Assembly (NCBI GenBank): GCA_028564675.1
Contig: JAOVVO010000258.1
Span: forward strand, 1 to 64,000
Source of the DNA: Onchocerca lupi
Lineage: Eukaryota; Nematoda; Chromadorea; Rhabditida; Onchocercidae
Length of the DNA: 64,000 nucleotides
Direction: 5' to 3'
Shown: piece after piece, positions 51,328 to 64,000 of the stretch
Position numbering within the stretch: position 1 is the first letter of the stretch
How the letters are laid out: each line of letters opens with the position of its first letter
The notes under the pieces: generated by a model
Seen by the model: only the letters and a program-made list of their open reading frames with translations
The model's database searches: none
Told to the model about the DNA's origin: nothing
Made by a program: the position numbers and the translations under genes

Positions 51328-53578
51328 CTCAAAGAAATAATAATTAGATTAATTAATAAACACACACATACATATATGCATATATAAGAAAAACGATAAT
51401 TAATTTAATTAAGGGAGAGGAAAATTGTTACTTATTGCAAAATAAATTAAATTAATGAAAAATCTTGTCAGTAAAAATAACGAAATATTGATCCAATCTG
51501 TTTTAGTATTTTATATATTTCTCCTTTCGTTTGCCTTTAAATAAAATTAGAAAATGGATGATAAAATTGAGAAACCTATAATGGATATATTCTATCAACA
51601 GCAACAAGATAGCCTTAAAAAAAAAAAAATTTGTTCATTTTTTTTTTTAAATTGTTCCTAAAAATGTAATTAAGGTTGGAAAAAATATCATTAAATTCGA
51701 GATGATGTCAATGTTAAGCATATTGTAAATTATATATATATATATATATGTTAGGAATAAATTTCTTATTTCGATTTTTATATTCTAATATTTTTAAATC
51801 ATTTAAGTTCATAAATTTTAATAAATTTGTTACAATTTAATGATCATTTTCAAATTATTAATTTTCTTTTTTGGTCATCTTTCGTAATATTTCATTGTAC
51901 CTAATTATTGCTTGATTAATATGTGACATATCATTCAATTAATTAGTTTTGGGTAATCATTAATTGAATAAATAACAACAAACAAATTAAGAAGTAAAAT
52001 AAAGAATATTACGGAATATTATTTATAATTTGTTTACAATTTGTTCCAAAAGTATTTCTTGTTTCTTGCTTTCGTCCAGTTTTAATTCATTAATACATGG
52101 ATCGCTTTGAATACATTAGAATATTTAATTAAAGACTACTAGCATCTCAAATTTAATTAAAATTTCATAATTCATAAATATATGAGTGGCCATTTCGAAA
52201 AAAGCTAAAATTTCCAAAAAAATAAAATCCCATCATATAAATAGTTTGAGAAAAATCAATAAATAATGGATTAGAAAACATTTGTTGAAAATTGCTTTCA
52301 AGAGGAAAAAATATTCACTCAAGATTTTTTTAAAGCAAGAATTACTTGTTTAAAAAAAAAAACTTCTATTTTTAGGTTTTCAACCTAAATTTTCTCCAAT
52401 TTTCCTTCTTCTTTCTTTCGTTACTGTAATTTGTTACTATCATTTTAAGAGATTTTTAAGGATAATTTTATTTTTCCAAAAAATTTTTTGCTTTAAAAAA
52501 CAAACATAAAACTTTAATTTATTTCTCTCTCTTCTTTTCCAATGGAAATTGTAAAATATCTCATATGAAAGATGATGTTATTCATACCTCTCTGGAAATC
52601 ATAAATTGAATAGGAAACTTAATTTTTTACAGCCCCTTTGGAAACATAAATTAGACTCGAAACTAGGCTTTGGCCAACATTGAGGAAAGCATTTATCCAC
52701 TTTTTTTTTCTTTTTAAGTAAGCAAGAGAAATCTATTGCACCATTAGAAAAATTCTTAAGATATCTCATTTGTGCGCTTTCATTTTCCCGTAAATTTTAC
52801 AGAAAAATGGATGAGTTTTTTTTTTTTTTTTTTTGAACAAAGAAAAAAAAAATAAAAGCTCAAAATAAATATCTTAAGTTAATGCTAAAAAGTGATGTGA
52901 TGAGAAAGGAAAGTACAAGTATAAATAAAATATAAGAAATGATAATTATAAATTAAATAATTTGATTATTCGGAATGAAATATCAAGGGATCAAATTTTT
53001 TAAAGCATTTTACAAATTGCATCAATTTAAATTATTTGAAAATTTTGAATACATTTAATTTGCAAATAAAATGATTAGAGAATTAATTTTTTTTTATCAT
53101 TTTTTTATCATTTTAAAATTAAGACAGCGATGTAAAAATTAGCACTTTTATCTTTTAAAATATTTTCTAGAATTTGCCGTGTAGATAGTATTTGATTAAT
53201 GAGAATTAAAATTAATTCATATACAATAAAAATTGCACAATTTATTGATAATAAAATTTCCCATTCAATTTTAGTGAATAATAATTAAAAATTCTTTTTT
53301 TATTATTAATAATAATTGAAAATCCAAATAATAATATTAATTGATAATTCTTTTTTTTTTATTAATTTTATAAATCCAAAAAATTGTCTAAATATTTTCT
53401 TAATTAACAAGCAAATATTTGTGCATAGTTTCTTAATTGATGATTATTTATATTGTTTTTCATTTTCTTCGTTTTAAACTATTTGAGTTATCTTTTTAAT
53501 TAATTTCTAATAAAACATTTCTTGTATTGCTTCATTTTAATGATTTATTGAAAAAAAAAAAAAAAGAAGTAAACTTAC
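51328..53578. other. 5' region of goa-1, probable 5' UTR intron
   Basis: AT-rich, with an AT dinucleotide run at 51731-51749 and T/A runs. No coding exon seen. Would be a 2.25-kb intron if the upstream exon is used. Confidence 0.4.
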
Positions 53579-53660
53579 CAGCTGATGCTGATACGTAAAT
53601 AATTTATTGCTCTTTGATTCACTCGTTTTCCTTTCTTCTTCCCCGATAATTCGAATTATT
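53579..53660 (-). promoter_or_regulatory. candidate non-coding first exon of goa-1
   Basis: On the minus strand GCATCAGCTG is followed by GTAAGTTTA, an excellent donor at 53577-53578. The sequence before it is less AT-rich than its surroundings and has no long open frame. Position, strand and donor strength suggest a 5' UTR exon; its start is not defined. Confidence 0.4.
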
Positions 53661-55330
53661 CGTTGACAAAAAAAATAAACCAAGATGAAGTTAATCAGAA
53701 GAAAATAAGCTCAAATTTTTGTTTGTTTGCGATGCAATTAAGAAAATGAAGAAATGTGAATAACACTTGCAGTAGTAATTTTCGTATTTATTATATAATT
53801 AGCAAATAGTTGATCGATTCTTTTTCAACTTTTAATGCACAATTTCGACTAAATTGCCGATTTCAGCTTCTGCTCTTCGCTAATTAAATAACCCAACAAT
53901 AATATTATTTGTCCTATCCAGAATTGTGTGCTGAAATGAAAAAATACAATAATAATAGAATTTAATTTGCCAAAAAAAAAAAGAGTTGTTTCGAAATTAT
54001 TTGTAAAATTCAATTTCTAAGATAAGTGAAATGTATTATCAGTTGTCATATCGATGTAAAATAATCAAAGTTGTTACACAAATAAGCAACTAATCATTGA
54101 TAAAGAATGCCAAAGAGAGTGAAAAAATAAAGTAAAATAAAATTTATTGTAATAAAATCGTTTAAAATAAACAATTTTAGAAACGAAGCTCTTAGATGAG
54201 TAAAAATATCGTGATCGCAATAAAAAAAAAAAATAAAAAGTAATAGAATTGAAATTTAAAGCTTCTCTTATGCAATAATATAAAAGCAAATGAATTAATC
54301 AATTAACAAATTCAATGAATACATAATATAAGAAAAAAAAAAATTTAGTAAGGAAAATTAAAAGAGAAAAATGAGTCAAAGAAGAAGAAGCAAACAAAAC
54401 GAATTAAAAAAATAAAAAAATGAATGTTAGAAAAAGAAATAAAGATCACAAAAACTAAGATAATAAAACTAAAAATTTAAAAATATTTGTACTCTTTTGT
54501 TCAAAATTTATTCATAATGCTTCCAATAACTTTTATTTCCTCATGAATTAGAAGTAATAAGATAAAAAAAAAAAAAAAAAAAGGAAAAATGAAGCAAAGT
54601 TTTCCATTTTAGATAATTGGTGTACATTTACAAAATATCAATGAATGACTTGTTTAGCCTTTCTCATAAATAATTTGACATATTGATCATTTTCGAAACT
54701 TTTCGATTAATCATGCCTGATCTGTTTTCTAACAAATAGCTATGCTTAATTTCCCTTGCAAAAATATCTAAAAATTCTCTGAAAAAAATTCAACCAACAT
54801 CATTCGCTTAAAAATTCATTAATTTCGCTTGAAATTATCATGCAGATAATTCCACTTGCAGCTAATAATTGCTCAAACTATCTTATTTATAATGTAATAA
54901 TTTCATTTTCATAAACTTTTTCTGAAAAGTTCTACAGTATATTCCCAATATCATTTCAATAACTCATTTCAAGTATTAGATTATCAAATTACATTACAAT
55001 AAAAAAATGATAAAAACAAAATTTATCATACTATTAGAATTCGCTTCGATATTTTAAACCAAATTGCATTATGAAAGATTTAATAATTATTATGAGAAAT
55101 TGAAATATCATTAAATCTTCCTAAATATGAGAAAAACTAAGGAATATTTTCCCAAGTAATATTAGTCATAAAAAGATATACAAGTTTAATTTAATAATTG
55201 ATTAAAAATTTCCAAATAGATTTATTATCATGATAAATTTCACTGGTGATTGATCTGTTTAAATAATTTTGTTACTGGCATCACAAATATATCAATCATT
55301 ATCATTATCAACCATAGCTTCTTTATAAAT
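53661..55330. other. upstream of goa-1, no gene supported
   Basis: AT-rich with A-runs at 54223-54232 and 54565-54582. Likely includes the goa-1 promoter. Confidence 0.4.
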
Positions 55331-55334
55331 ATTT

Positions 55335-55785
55335 ACATATAACATATTCAAATCGGGTATACTACGGTGATCCATAAAATTATTTCACTTCAAAAAATAA
55401 GTCTTATAAGCATGTATTTGATTATTAATGAATTCTCAGGTTAATTACCATCATTATCATTATTATTTCTATTATTATTTCTAACACAGTGTATTTGGCA
55501 TATATTAATAATAAAATATCAAAATTTGATATTCTGTAGTAATCCACAAAATTATTTCATTTGAAAAAAAAAAAATCTTATAATCATATCATTGATTATC
55601 GATGAGTTTTCAATTTAATCATTATTATTATAAACATATTTAACATATATTTATCGATAATATGTTTAAATTTAATAACTACAGTAATCCAGAAAATTAT
55701 TTTATGAAAAAAAAAAAAAAAAAAAAGCAGAACAACTTATTATAAAATAATTATCATACCTTTGATTATTGATAATTTCTTTGAA
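55335..55785. repeat. three tandem copies of a unit of about 150 bp
   Basis: Units at about 55335-55480, 55498-55632 and 55640-55785. Each contains ACATAT near its start, then TA.TACGGTGATCCATAAAATTATTT or its variants (GTAGTAATCCACAAAATTATTT, CAGTAATCCAGAAAATTATTT), an A run, CTTATAA and TTGATTATTGATGA. Diverged but clearly related. Confidence 0.75.
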
Positions 55786-56374
55786 TATTTCCCATTTATT
55801 TATATCCTTCTATTTGGCATGAAATAAGAATCTCGAAATAGCTCAGTTCAAAATTCGATTTTTATAATGAGCAAATAATGCATTGAAGAAAATGTTTTAA
55901 ATAAAATTACTACTGCTAATATTTAAGAGAAAAGAATTGATGAAGGAGAGAAGGAAGAGGAAACGATGAAGAAAAGAAGAAAATCCTTCTTTTGCAAATC
56001 ATTTTAGCCTCTTTGCTCTTCCTCTTGTTAGGCTAGTTTGAATCGATTAGATTAGTTTAAATTTGTAATATTTTATTTGTTGTCAAAGAAATATGTGCCA
56101 ATATATTTATTTTCGCATTCAAAATTACACCATTCATTTCTCCACCACTAAACACATAAAATAAAACTTAAAAGTTTTGTTTAATGGTCAAAAATTTTTT
56201 GGATAAGAAGAAAAAGTTAATTGGAATAAATTTTAAATAATTCTTCAAAAGTTATATGAAGAATAAAAAAATAATTCATCAAAAAAAAAAAGAGAAAAAA
56301 CGAATGTTTTAACAGAGATATATATGAAGTTAATAGCATTCGAACATGTTCAATATGAAATAACTCGTAATAAT

Positions 56375-56685
56375 TTAAAAGTAATAAATTATCAACTGAA
56401 TTAAAATTCGATTATTGCTTTCGATGAAATAAATCTAAGATCAGTTGAAATTTTGCTTCATAGTTTTTAGTAATAAGCACAAGTTATAAATTATTAAAGT
56501 TCAAATATTGCTTAAATAGATCAAATCTAAGGCAGATTGAATGATTAATGATAATAATCATAAGTTATAAATTATCCAGGTTCAAATGTTGTTTAGGTAT
56601 GATCAAATTTAGTTAGGTTGAATAATTTTTAAATGTTTGAGATAATTTATAAATTGTTACAATTAGATTATACTTGTTCAAAAAT
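56375..56685. repeat. degenerate tandem repeat, about 90-100 bp unit
   Basis: Three to four units with a shared order: ATAAGTTATAAATTAT, then GTTCAAAT.TTG.TTA, then GATCAAAT.TA, then TTGAATGATT. Clearest at 56470-56560 and 56565-56650. Confidence 0.6.
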
Positions 56686-57429
56686 ATGAAACAAAATATC
56701 TTTTTTCTCTCGTTTTCTTTTTTTCTTGTTTGCTTCTTCTTCATTGGTTTCTCAACTTAAAACTTTAAGATTTCAATAACATATTTTGACATATTGTGTG
56801 ATCATATGGGATAAACAGAATGACTGATTATCGAATTTCTTGGCAGGAAGTATAATAAACACTTTTTTTTTTTTTTTTTGTTATTTTATATTTCGTCAAT
56901 TGGACAGAAAAAGAAAATGTTTAAAAGCAATAAAATTTGAAATGACGAAAGAAGAATAAAATAAAAGCTAAAAGAATTTAAAAAAATGATAAAAAAAAAA
57001 AAAGAAAAAAGAGGAGAGAGAAAGAAATCGAAAAAAGGGAATGAATATGAAATGAAAATGGATAAAATTTATTTGGAGAAATGGAAATGATTTAAAAAGA
57101 AGGAAAAGTGCATGAAAATTGATGAAATGGAAAAACTAAGATTATTAGTGTTGTAGGAAATTATAGGTAATAATGGATCGAAATGATGATGAATCTTAAA
57201 TATGAATGTAAAGTAATTTAATTCTATAGATAAGTTCAACAAAAATGAAATTTAATCAAATTTTGATAAATTTAAACAAAAAATAGAAAAATGCATTACA
57301 GTAAAATGAGCAATTATTAATTTAATTTCCGGTGATTTTGAAAGAAACAGATGATGAATTCCAGAAAATGCCATTAAATTAATTTTCGATTTTTGATCGA
57401 TGAATGATGGACTTTTTATTTATTAATTT

Positions 57430-57800
57430 GCTAGAAAATTATTGCAAAGTAAATATATTATTTTTCCAAAGAATGACAAAATATTTCTTTCATAAATGTT
57501 TACTATTTTAGTAAAACGAATGATTAATTTTGATGGAAAAGCAAATTTAAAATATATATTTTAATTAAAAAATATATTAAGAATGTATAGTCTTTTCAAC
57601 TGAATCTTGGAACTAAAAAAAATTCGATTTCAATTCAGTGATGAATTTCATCCAATAATTTCATCGCATAATTCCTTCAATTACAATCATTTTTCAGGGA
57701 TGATAAAAGAAAATTTGCAAATTAAATATATCATTTTATGATTCTTTTATTAATGCTCATAGGAAACAATTAATTTTGATGGAAAATAAAGAAATTGAAT
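57430..57800. repeat. direct repeat pair, about 100 bp
   Basis: The blocks at about 57430-57541 and 57709-57789 share AAATATAT.ATTTT near the start and GATTAATTTTGATGGAAAA near the end. Confidence 0.5.
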
Positions 57801-59770
57801 GATAGTAGATGAATAATTGATTTTTCGATGATAAAGCTAATTTGGATCATAAATTGGAAGGCGAAAAATTTTTTTCAAAAATATTCCAACTAAAACAAAT
57901 TAATTGTATTGCATCCTCATTTTTGAGCATATCTTTTTTTTTTTCTCGCATTATTTGTAAGATTGATTGAAAAGAGGACAAAAATTAGAAAACTAATGAA
58001 ATTCTAAACTTCATTATTGTCTAATTTTTCTCAATGTATAAGTGATTATAAGAGACAAACGAAAAAAGGAAAAAGAAAAACCCGGAAGTCATTTCAATTT
58101 TTCGGATATTAACACCAGTAACATGTTAAGTTTCAATACAACAAATTCAGAAATCAATATTTTTTTTTTTTTTTTTTATTTACCATAAAAATTTCGCATG
58201 TAGCTAAATAATCATTCAACATAAATTATGTATCATGATATTATCACGTAACGGAGATTTATTATTTATCTTTCATCATATATCATTCAGATATCTAATA
58301 TAAGAAAAAATTTGTTACGTATTTCATAAGATGTATAAAATTTGTGGAAGTTTTTTCAAAAAAAAAAAGAAAAAAAAATTTTGGAATTTTAATTTAAGAA
58401 AAAATTGAACAAATTTCATTCAATTTTGTAGAAAAGGCAAAATGAAAATAATAATAATAAAGAATTTTTTAAGATTTATTATGCATGATCTCATTCCAAT
58501 ACATCCAACCATATACATACATATTTAAATTCAACTATTGACAATGAATTTCTGTCCCATTATTTTAGTCATTATGAAAATTAGAATACGAGAATAGGAA
58601 AGTTAAGACATGAAATTTGAAAATTAATATGAACAATTTATGGTAAAAATATTTCCATGAATACGGCTCATATTCGAGTAAATGTGAAAATAAAATTCAC
58701 TTTTTCTTCTTTGAATTTTTCTTTTTTCTTCTTGAAAACAAGAGAAACGAGTAAAGAAAATTACGCCATAGTCAAACAATTTGTTCTTTTTCTTTTTTTC
58801 TTTTTTTTTTTTTTTTTTAAATAGGAAATAAACAAAAGTAAAAAAGAAATAGTAAATGAGAAAAAATATTTGATTTTTAATACATTGATATTCATTGTAA
58901 TATTTACCGTATACCAATTCATGGGTAATCAGAAACTTTCAACATTCATTAACAAATATATGAATAAACAACATTTAAATCATGCTGAAAAACTGTGGGA
59001 ATAAAAGAAATGCTATAGGTAATATCAAATTTTGATTAATATTTTCTTTCGGAAAAATTACATTTTAATTAAAATCCCAAGTGTGATATTGTAAAACTTC
59101 ATGATCAAAAACTTGGAAATTTTAATTTGAAAAAAAAAATGAAATAATATAAATGAAACAAAACTGCATTAATAAAATGATAACAAATAACATTGCATTG
59201 AATAGATGCCATAGTAGTGAAAAGAAAGTAAATCAGTAATTAATACCAAAAAATTAAAAAATTGATTTGTATTTTATTTGAAATTTTAAGACTGAAATTG
59301 CAAAAATTTTTGAATTAAAGTCTTAAAATTTTAATTTGCAGTAAGAAAATAATTGGAATAAAAAATAAAATTTATTATTTATTTTCCAGAATTAAATGGT
59401 ACTAAACTATTGATTTCAACTGATGAAATGACAGCAAACATTGAATAAAAGTAATAGTAATAAATAAGTAATTAATAACAGCAAAATTAAAAGCTCTCAT
59501 TAAAAGTAATGATTAAACTGTTTCAATTTAATTGTGATTTAATTGTTTACTATTGCTGTTATTGTTCGCATCATATATTATTGACAACTAGAGGTGTTTT
59601 TTGAATTTCAAGATAAATTAATGTTTGCTGATGATTAGTGGGGATTCAAATTAAATGTGAAAGTATAAAATGTTATGTTATGCTTGGAAGAAAAGATAAA
59701 AAGCAACGAAAAAATGAAACCATCACTGAAAAGGATTACAAATGATTATTAAAATTTAAAAATCTTCGAT
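57801..59770. other. AT-rich stretch without a recognised gene
   Basis: No splice-flanked coding segment seen; A/T homopolymers are frequent. Confidence 0.45.
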
Positions 59771-59771
59771 A

Positions 59772-59936
59772 GATGATGGTGAATAATGGTGATAAGATGG
59801 GCGATAATGATGATTATGATTTTGGTGATAATGATAATGATGAATAAAAATGATGATGATGATGTTGAATGGAATGATGGTGATAACTAATGATGATGAA
59901 TGATGATAGTGGTCATGACGATGATGTTAATATTAT
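59772..59936. repeat. imperfect GAT/GATGAT microsatellite
   Basis: About 165 bases of GATGAT, GATAAT and GGTGAT triplets. Confidence 0.85.
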
Positions 59937-61840
59937 TGAAAATGACTTAAATGACTTAATAATTACAGAAGATTACTCGCCATAAATTAATTTAGAAAAT
60001 TAAAGGTGGATTAATTATTATTATCATTATTAATTATTACTAATACAAATTTTTTTTTAATTTAAATCAATAGAATAAATCATTTATATTTACTATTCAA
60101 TTGAAAAAAAAAAAAAAAAATGATATACTTGTACATATGCTTTATGATAGAAAGGAATAGAGATGATGCATAATTTGTGAATTAAAACTAATTGAAATTA
60201 AAATATTTTGAAATTTTAAATTAAAATAAACCAAAATCAAAGATCATTTACATATGCATTATTCATTCTTTTGTTTTTTTTTTTTTCTATTTTTTACTTT
60301 TGTGAATTTTTTAATACAAATGATATTCTTGTAATCTATGCATTAACAAAAAATATATATATATGCATATAAGAAAAGCAAGATAAGATGTCATCATATC
60401 ATTTTATTATGACTTAAAATTAATTCTATCATATTATGCTCGTTGAAAACATGGAAATACAAGTGAATGTTCTTTTTGACAAGATGAAAAGGTAAAAAAA
60501 CAAATACGAAAGTGTGCAAATATATATGACGTAAATTCGTTTCCATTACAATGATTTCTTTTTCACAGTGCCTAAATTTTAAACATTATTTTTATCATTC
60601 AAAAGAAAAAAAAAAGAGTAAACATCCCATTGATTACGTATTTAAGAAATTTTTATAATTCGTGCGAAAGTTTCGAGTGCTTTTGCAATATTTATAGTGA
60701 ACAGTTGTTATTCTGAAGCAATAATGTTTACTAATTAATATTCCGAATCATTAACAATTGATAATTGATATTCTGTGATGAGAATATTTGACAATTAATA
60801 TTCGAACAGTAATAATCGAAATATTATATGACAATGTTGTTTTAGTCCAAATTTCGACAAAATCATTGAAATAAATGATTCAAATGATAAAATTTCCAAA
60901 TGGATAATAATGATAATTGATTGGAAGAAAAAGATGAATGTAGAAAATGGCTGATAAAAAAATCAATACCATATCATTAATCCATTCATTTCAATTACAA
61001 TTTAGTTTGAGATTTTGGGTGATGAAGAAAATGCCAAACAATTTGAAATAACTTAATAATGACAATAAAACGAAAAAAGGAAAACAAAAATACAAAGATG
61101 ATAACGATAGTTATTATATTCTGATCATTTCGATATTTCATTCTTTCTGTTTAATCTCTTTTTTATTTATTATTTATTTAGCAAATTATTTGCAAAGTCA
61201 TCCTTTTTTCCTATTCGATCATTTTTCTAGATAAAAATTTAAAAAAATGAATATTTTATCAAATTTTTAACATTTAAGCAAAAAAAGAAGCAGTCACAAA
61301 AATTGGATACACAAAAAAAAGAAATGTTAGAAATTTATGATTTTAAATTCTTCATTTTTCCTTTTTTTTTTTTTTTACAATTCTAAGATAACAGTCTGAA
61401 CGCATGATCGCATGATATATAAAAATTGTGTAATAAACATCGATGGTAATGCATTGTACATTTTTCTTTTACTTATAGATCTTCATGAAGATCAGATCGT
61501 ATAATTGGTCATAAAATACTGTTTGATCTAAACAAATTTCTGTTGTTTTAGAAGTTTGTTACATAAGTTTCCAAAATCATTCATGAGATGATCCATTAAT
61601 GGATTTAGCAACAATTACTCGCAGCTTTCCTAAAGCGTATATATTTCTCGAATAGATATATTTGTATCATCCAGGATAAGATTTATAATAATTAGAGTTG
61701 CTCGTTTATTCCTACGCTTCATTCTCCATCACCATATCACTCTAAGTTCTATGCGCATATCTATTTATTATTATCATTACCTATACTCACATAATGAAAA
61801 AAAACTTATCCCTTAACATCCTATAATTAACATCCATTTA
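59937..61840. other. AT-rich stretch without a recognised gene
   Basis: Contains short imperfect repeats of ACAATTAATATTC-type at about 60700-60840 and homopolymers. No gene supported. Confidence 0.45.
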
Positions 61841-61844
61841 CTTA

Positions 61845-62326
61845 AATATACCCACACGCGCTATTATTATTATCAATATTTATACTTATATCTGCAAAAC
61901 AAAATTTATCTCAAAAAGACATACATATGTATATTTACATTTTTATGTACATCCACAGAAATACATAAATACATCTAATACAGCTCAAACATACATGCAA
62001 ACCACGTACGTACATATAAGCACACACATATACATGGCGGCATAATCCATCACATGCGTATATTAGACGTAAGTACATTTATTACACACAAATTATTCGT
62101 TCACATATATCTCGCTTATATTGACATATGCACCTACAAATTATATATCAAAATATATACTCATATATATTCAAATGTATTTATTTATTTATGCTCATTC
62201 ACATATATATAAACACATGCAAACAACACACACATACACACAAACATCTATAAATAACATACACACACACACACACACCCACACTCATATATATTCACAT
62301 AGATACATCTATACATAAACATCATC
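61845..62326. repeat. ACATA/CA-rich microsatellite region
   Basis: Long purine-pyrimidine alternating region of ACATA, TATG and CACA words, with a CA run at 62262-62278. It resumes at 62578-62690 after the foldback element. Open frames here are repeat artefacts. Confidence 0.85.
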
Positions 62327-62526
62327 GAGAATATCCAACAAATTGATCAGTGGATAATTGGAGAATATTCAAGTAAATTGACCATTGGATTGATTACTCT
62401 TCCCTTTGTCGCTCGCTCGTATAGAAGAATACTGCTCAACTGAATTGTCGGATTGTTGCTACTGCTGCGTCGTTTTTTCTTGTAACATGAAGAATGATGC
62501 AGTGATCAATTTACATGGATATTCTC
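62327..62526. mobile_element. foldback element with 27-bp terminal inverted repeats
   Basis: Arms 62327-62353 and 62500-62526 pair with about four mismatches (GAGAATATCCA...AATTGATCA inverted). A further direct copy of the arm (GAGAATATTCAAGTAAATTGA) lies at 62371-62391. The body is less AT-rich than the microsatellite it interrupts. MITE-like. Confidence 0.55.
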
Positions 62527-63427
62527 TAACAATTGTTTGGAACATAAACGACGAATCATTGTTCCGTCAATCATAAACACTCTCACACGCCTACACGAAC
62601 ACACATCAACATATGTACACGCATAAACAAACATATACCCACATAAACATATTAAAGGAACATATGCATAGATATATATATATATAAATGGACGGAATTA
62701 TATTAATAATATAACATGGTTAGATGAACCGATAAAAAAAATGAGTAAATAGCAGAGGATATTTAATTGCAAAAGAAAGGTTTGCAAGAATAGTAGCAAT
62801 GATTACGTTTCACATTAGGAGCTGAAAAGGGACATGGATACAATTCAAACTAGGCAAAAATCGATGTTTTCGAAGAACAGGAAATGAATGGACTAGAAAG
62901 AACTTAACCAGACTAGATTTAGACTAATCTTTCTTGTATTTCTGCATTCCTTTTTTTTTTTTTTTTTTTTTGCCTTTGAATAATTTGAGACATACGTTAA
63001 TTTTATATTAACAAGCACACAACATATACATGCAATGCATATATACTATCTTTAATCTTTCATTTTTAGTTATCCAACAAAAAAAAAAAAAAAAAAGAAA
63101 AAGTAATATTGTTGTTTTTTTTCTTGAAATCAAAAATATATATGTTGGAATTGAAGTTTTCATTTTTAATCATCCAAGGAAATTAATAATTTCTTATATT
63201 TTTTAAATCAATAATCCTTATTCTTTTTTTCCCCTTCGAAAAATATAGAAAGATGAAATGAATGACGAAGGATGATGATAGCCACAGAAATGCAAAAATT
63301 CATGCGTCAGTTAGAAATTTAAAAAAATTTTATTATGAAATACATCACTTTTCCTCTATTTTTTAAATTGAAATAGGGTTTCTACTCTTCTTTTTTTTTT
63401 TCATTTATTTGAGAGAGAGTAAATTAA

Positions 63428-64000
63428 TCTATATAAATAAAAATGTAAATGTCATAAAAAAGAAATGAAATATCACGTCAAAAATGTATAAACGAAAAAA
63501 AAAATGGAACATATGTCAAAAATAAAAATCCCTTTCATTGAGGGTGGAAATAAACACGTAGAAATAATAAGAATAAAAATAAACCTGTAGAAATGGTTGA
63601 AATATGAAAATAAATTTGTAAAAAAGTGAAAGTTTAAATATAAATGATATGACAAAAAAAATCGTCCAATGGAGAAAAACAAATAAAAAAAAGATGGAAT
63701 AAAAATATGTGTAATGAATGATATATGCAAAGCAAGAAATAATATATGTAAAGAAATGCCGTAAAAGATGGAAACACGTGAAACAAGAACACGTGTGCGA
63801 GTAATAGTGATACTTTTTTAAGCAATCGAAATACTTTATAGGAAATGTAAATGCATAAGTAAACAACGAAAATTTAAGCATAAATATAAAAATATCAATA
63901 TAAACACAAGAAGAATATATAAATGTAGAGTTCCATACTATAAATAATGAAAACTATGATTAATATGAAAAATAAACATATAGAAGGAAAATATAAGTTA
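63428..64000. repeat. Helitron-like 5' end followed by degenerate A-rich repeats
   Basis: A|TCTATATAAATAAAAATGTAAATG at 63428 matches the start of the element at 38809. It is followed by more than 500 bases of loosely repeated AAATAAA / GTAGAAAT / ATATG words without a recognisable 3' end; the element may be truncated or continue past the window. Confidence 0.45.

Noticed and set aside
62121..62318. His/Thr-rich frame
   Set aside because: Translation of CA and ACATA repeats.

Overview
The window looks like nuclear DNA of a nematode, most likely a spirurid/filarial (clade III) worm. The evidence is a very AT-rich background with frequent long A and T runs, genes broken into many short exons with TTTCAG/TTTTAG-type acceptors, a near-exact GOA-1 protein, and a 22-base match (one mismatch) to the nematode SL1 spliced leader. 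The species cannot be fixed from the sequence. There is nothing bacterial, no operon and no CRISPR. Most long open frames here are chance AT-rich frames; the real genes had to be assembled exon by exon.

Four genes can be assembled, all on the minus strand. (1) 1948-3846: a four-exon gene for a 112-residue secreted cysteine-rich protein, with no exon long enough to stand out as an open frame. (2) 12903-23056: the alpha subunit of coatomer (COPI), 28 exons, 1239 residues, complete, with one GC-AG intron. (3) 26561-28678: a four-exon, 289-residue dual-specificity phosphatase of the DUSP14/18/21 type whose catalytic cysteine is serine, so probably a pseudophosphatase. (4) 43296-51253: the Go-alpha subunit (goa-1), eight exons, 354 residues, with a probable non-coding first exon at about 53.6 kb. 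Every exon junction in these models keeps frame, and the alpha-COP and GOA-1 lengths match their families.

The spaces between genes carry mostly repeats. 35.8-37.7 kb and 40.6-41.1 kb hold two diverged copies of a less AT-rich dispersed repeat. The first is followed by a perfect 35-bp hairpin, an SL1-like 22-mer, a 46-bp tandem duplication and a 21-bp minisatellite. 38809-39025 is a short element with Helitron-like ends, with relatives at 11.7 and 63.4 kb. A retroelement-like insertion lies in a goa-1 intron (about 46.1-46.9 kb), and a foldback element lies at 62.3-62.5 kb. Tandem repeats at 24.3, 28.9, 55.3 and 56.4 kb and several microsatellites fill out the rest.

The genes do not form one pathway. 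Coatomer alpha acts in Golgi-to-ER vesicle traffic, GOA-1 in neuronal G-protein signalling, the phosphatase-like protein possibly in binding phosphoproteins, and the cysteine-rich protein is secreted. The observations most worth following up are the Cys-to-Ser phosphatase, the SL1-like sequence inside repeat DNA, the hidden secreted-protein gene and the perfect hairpin.
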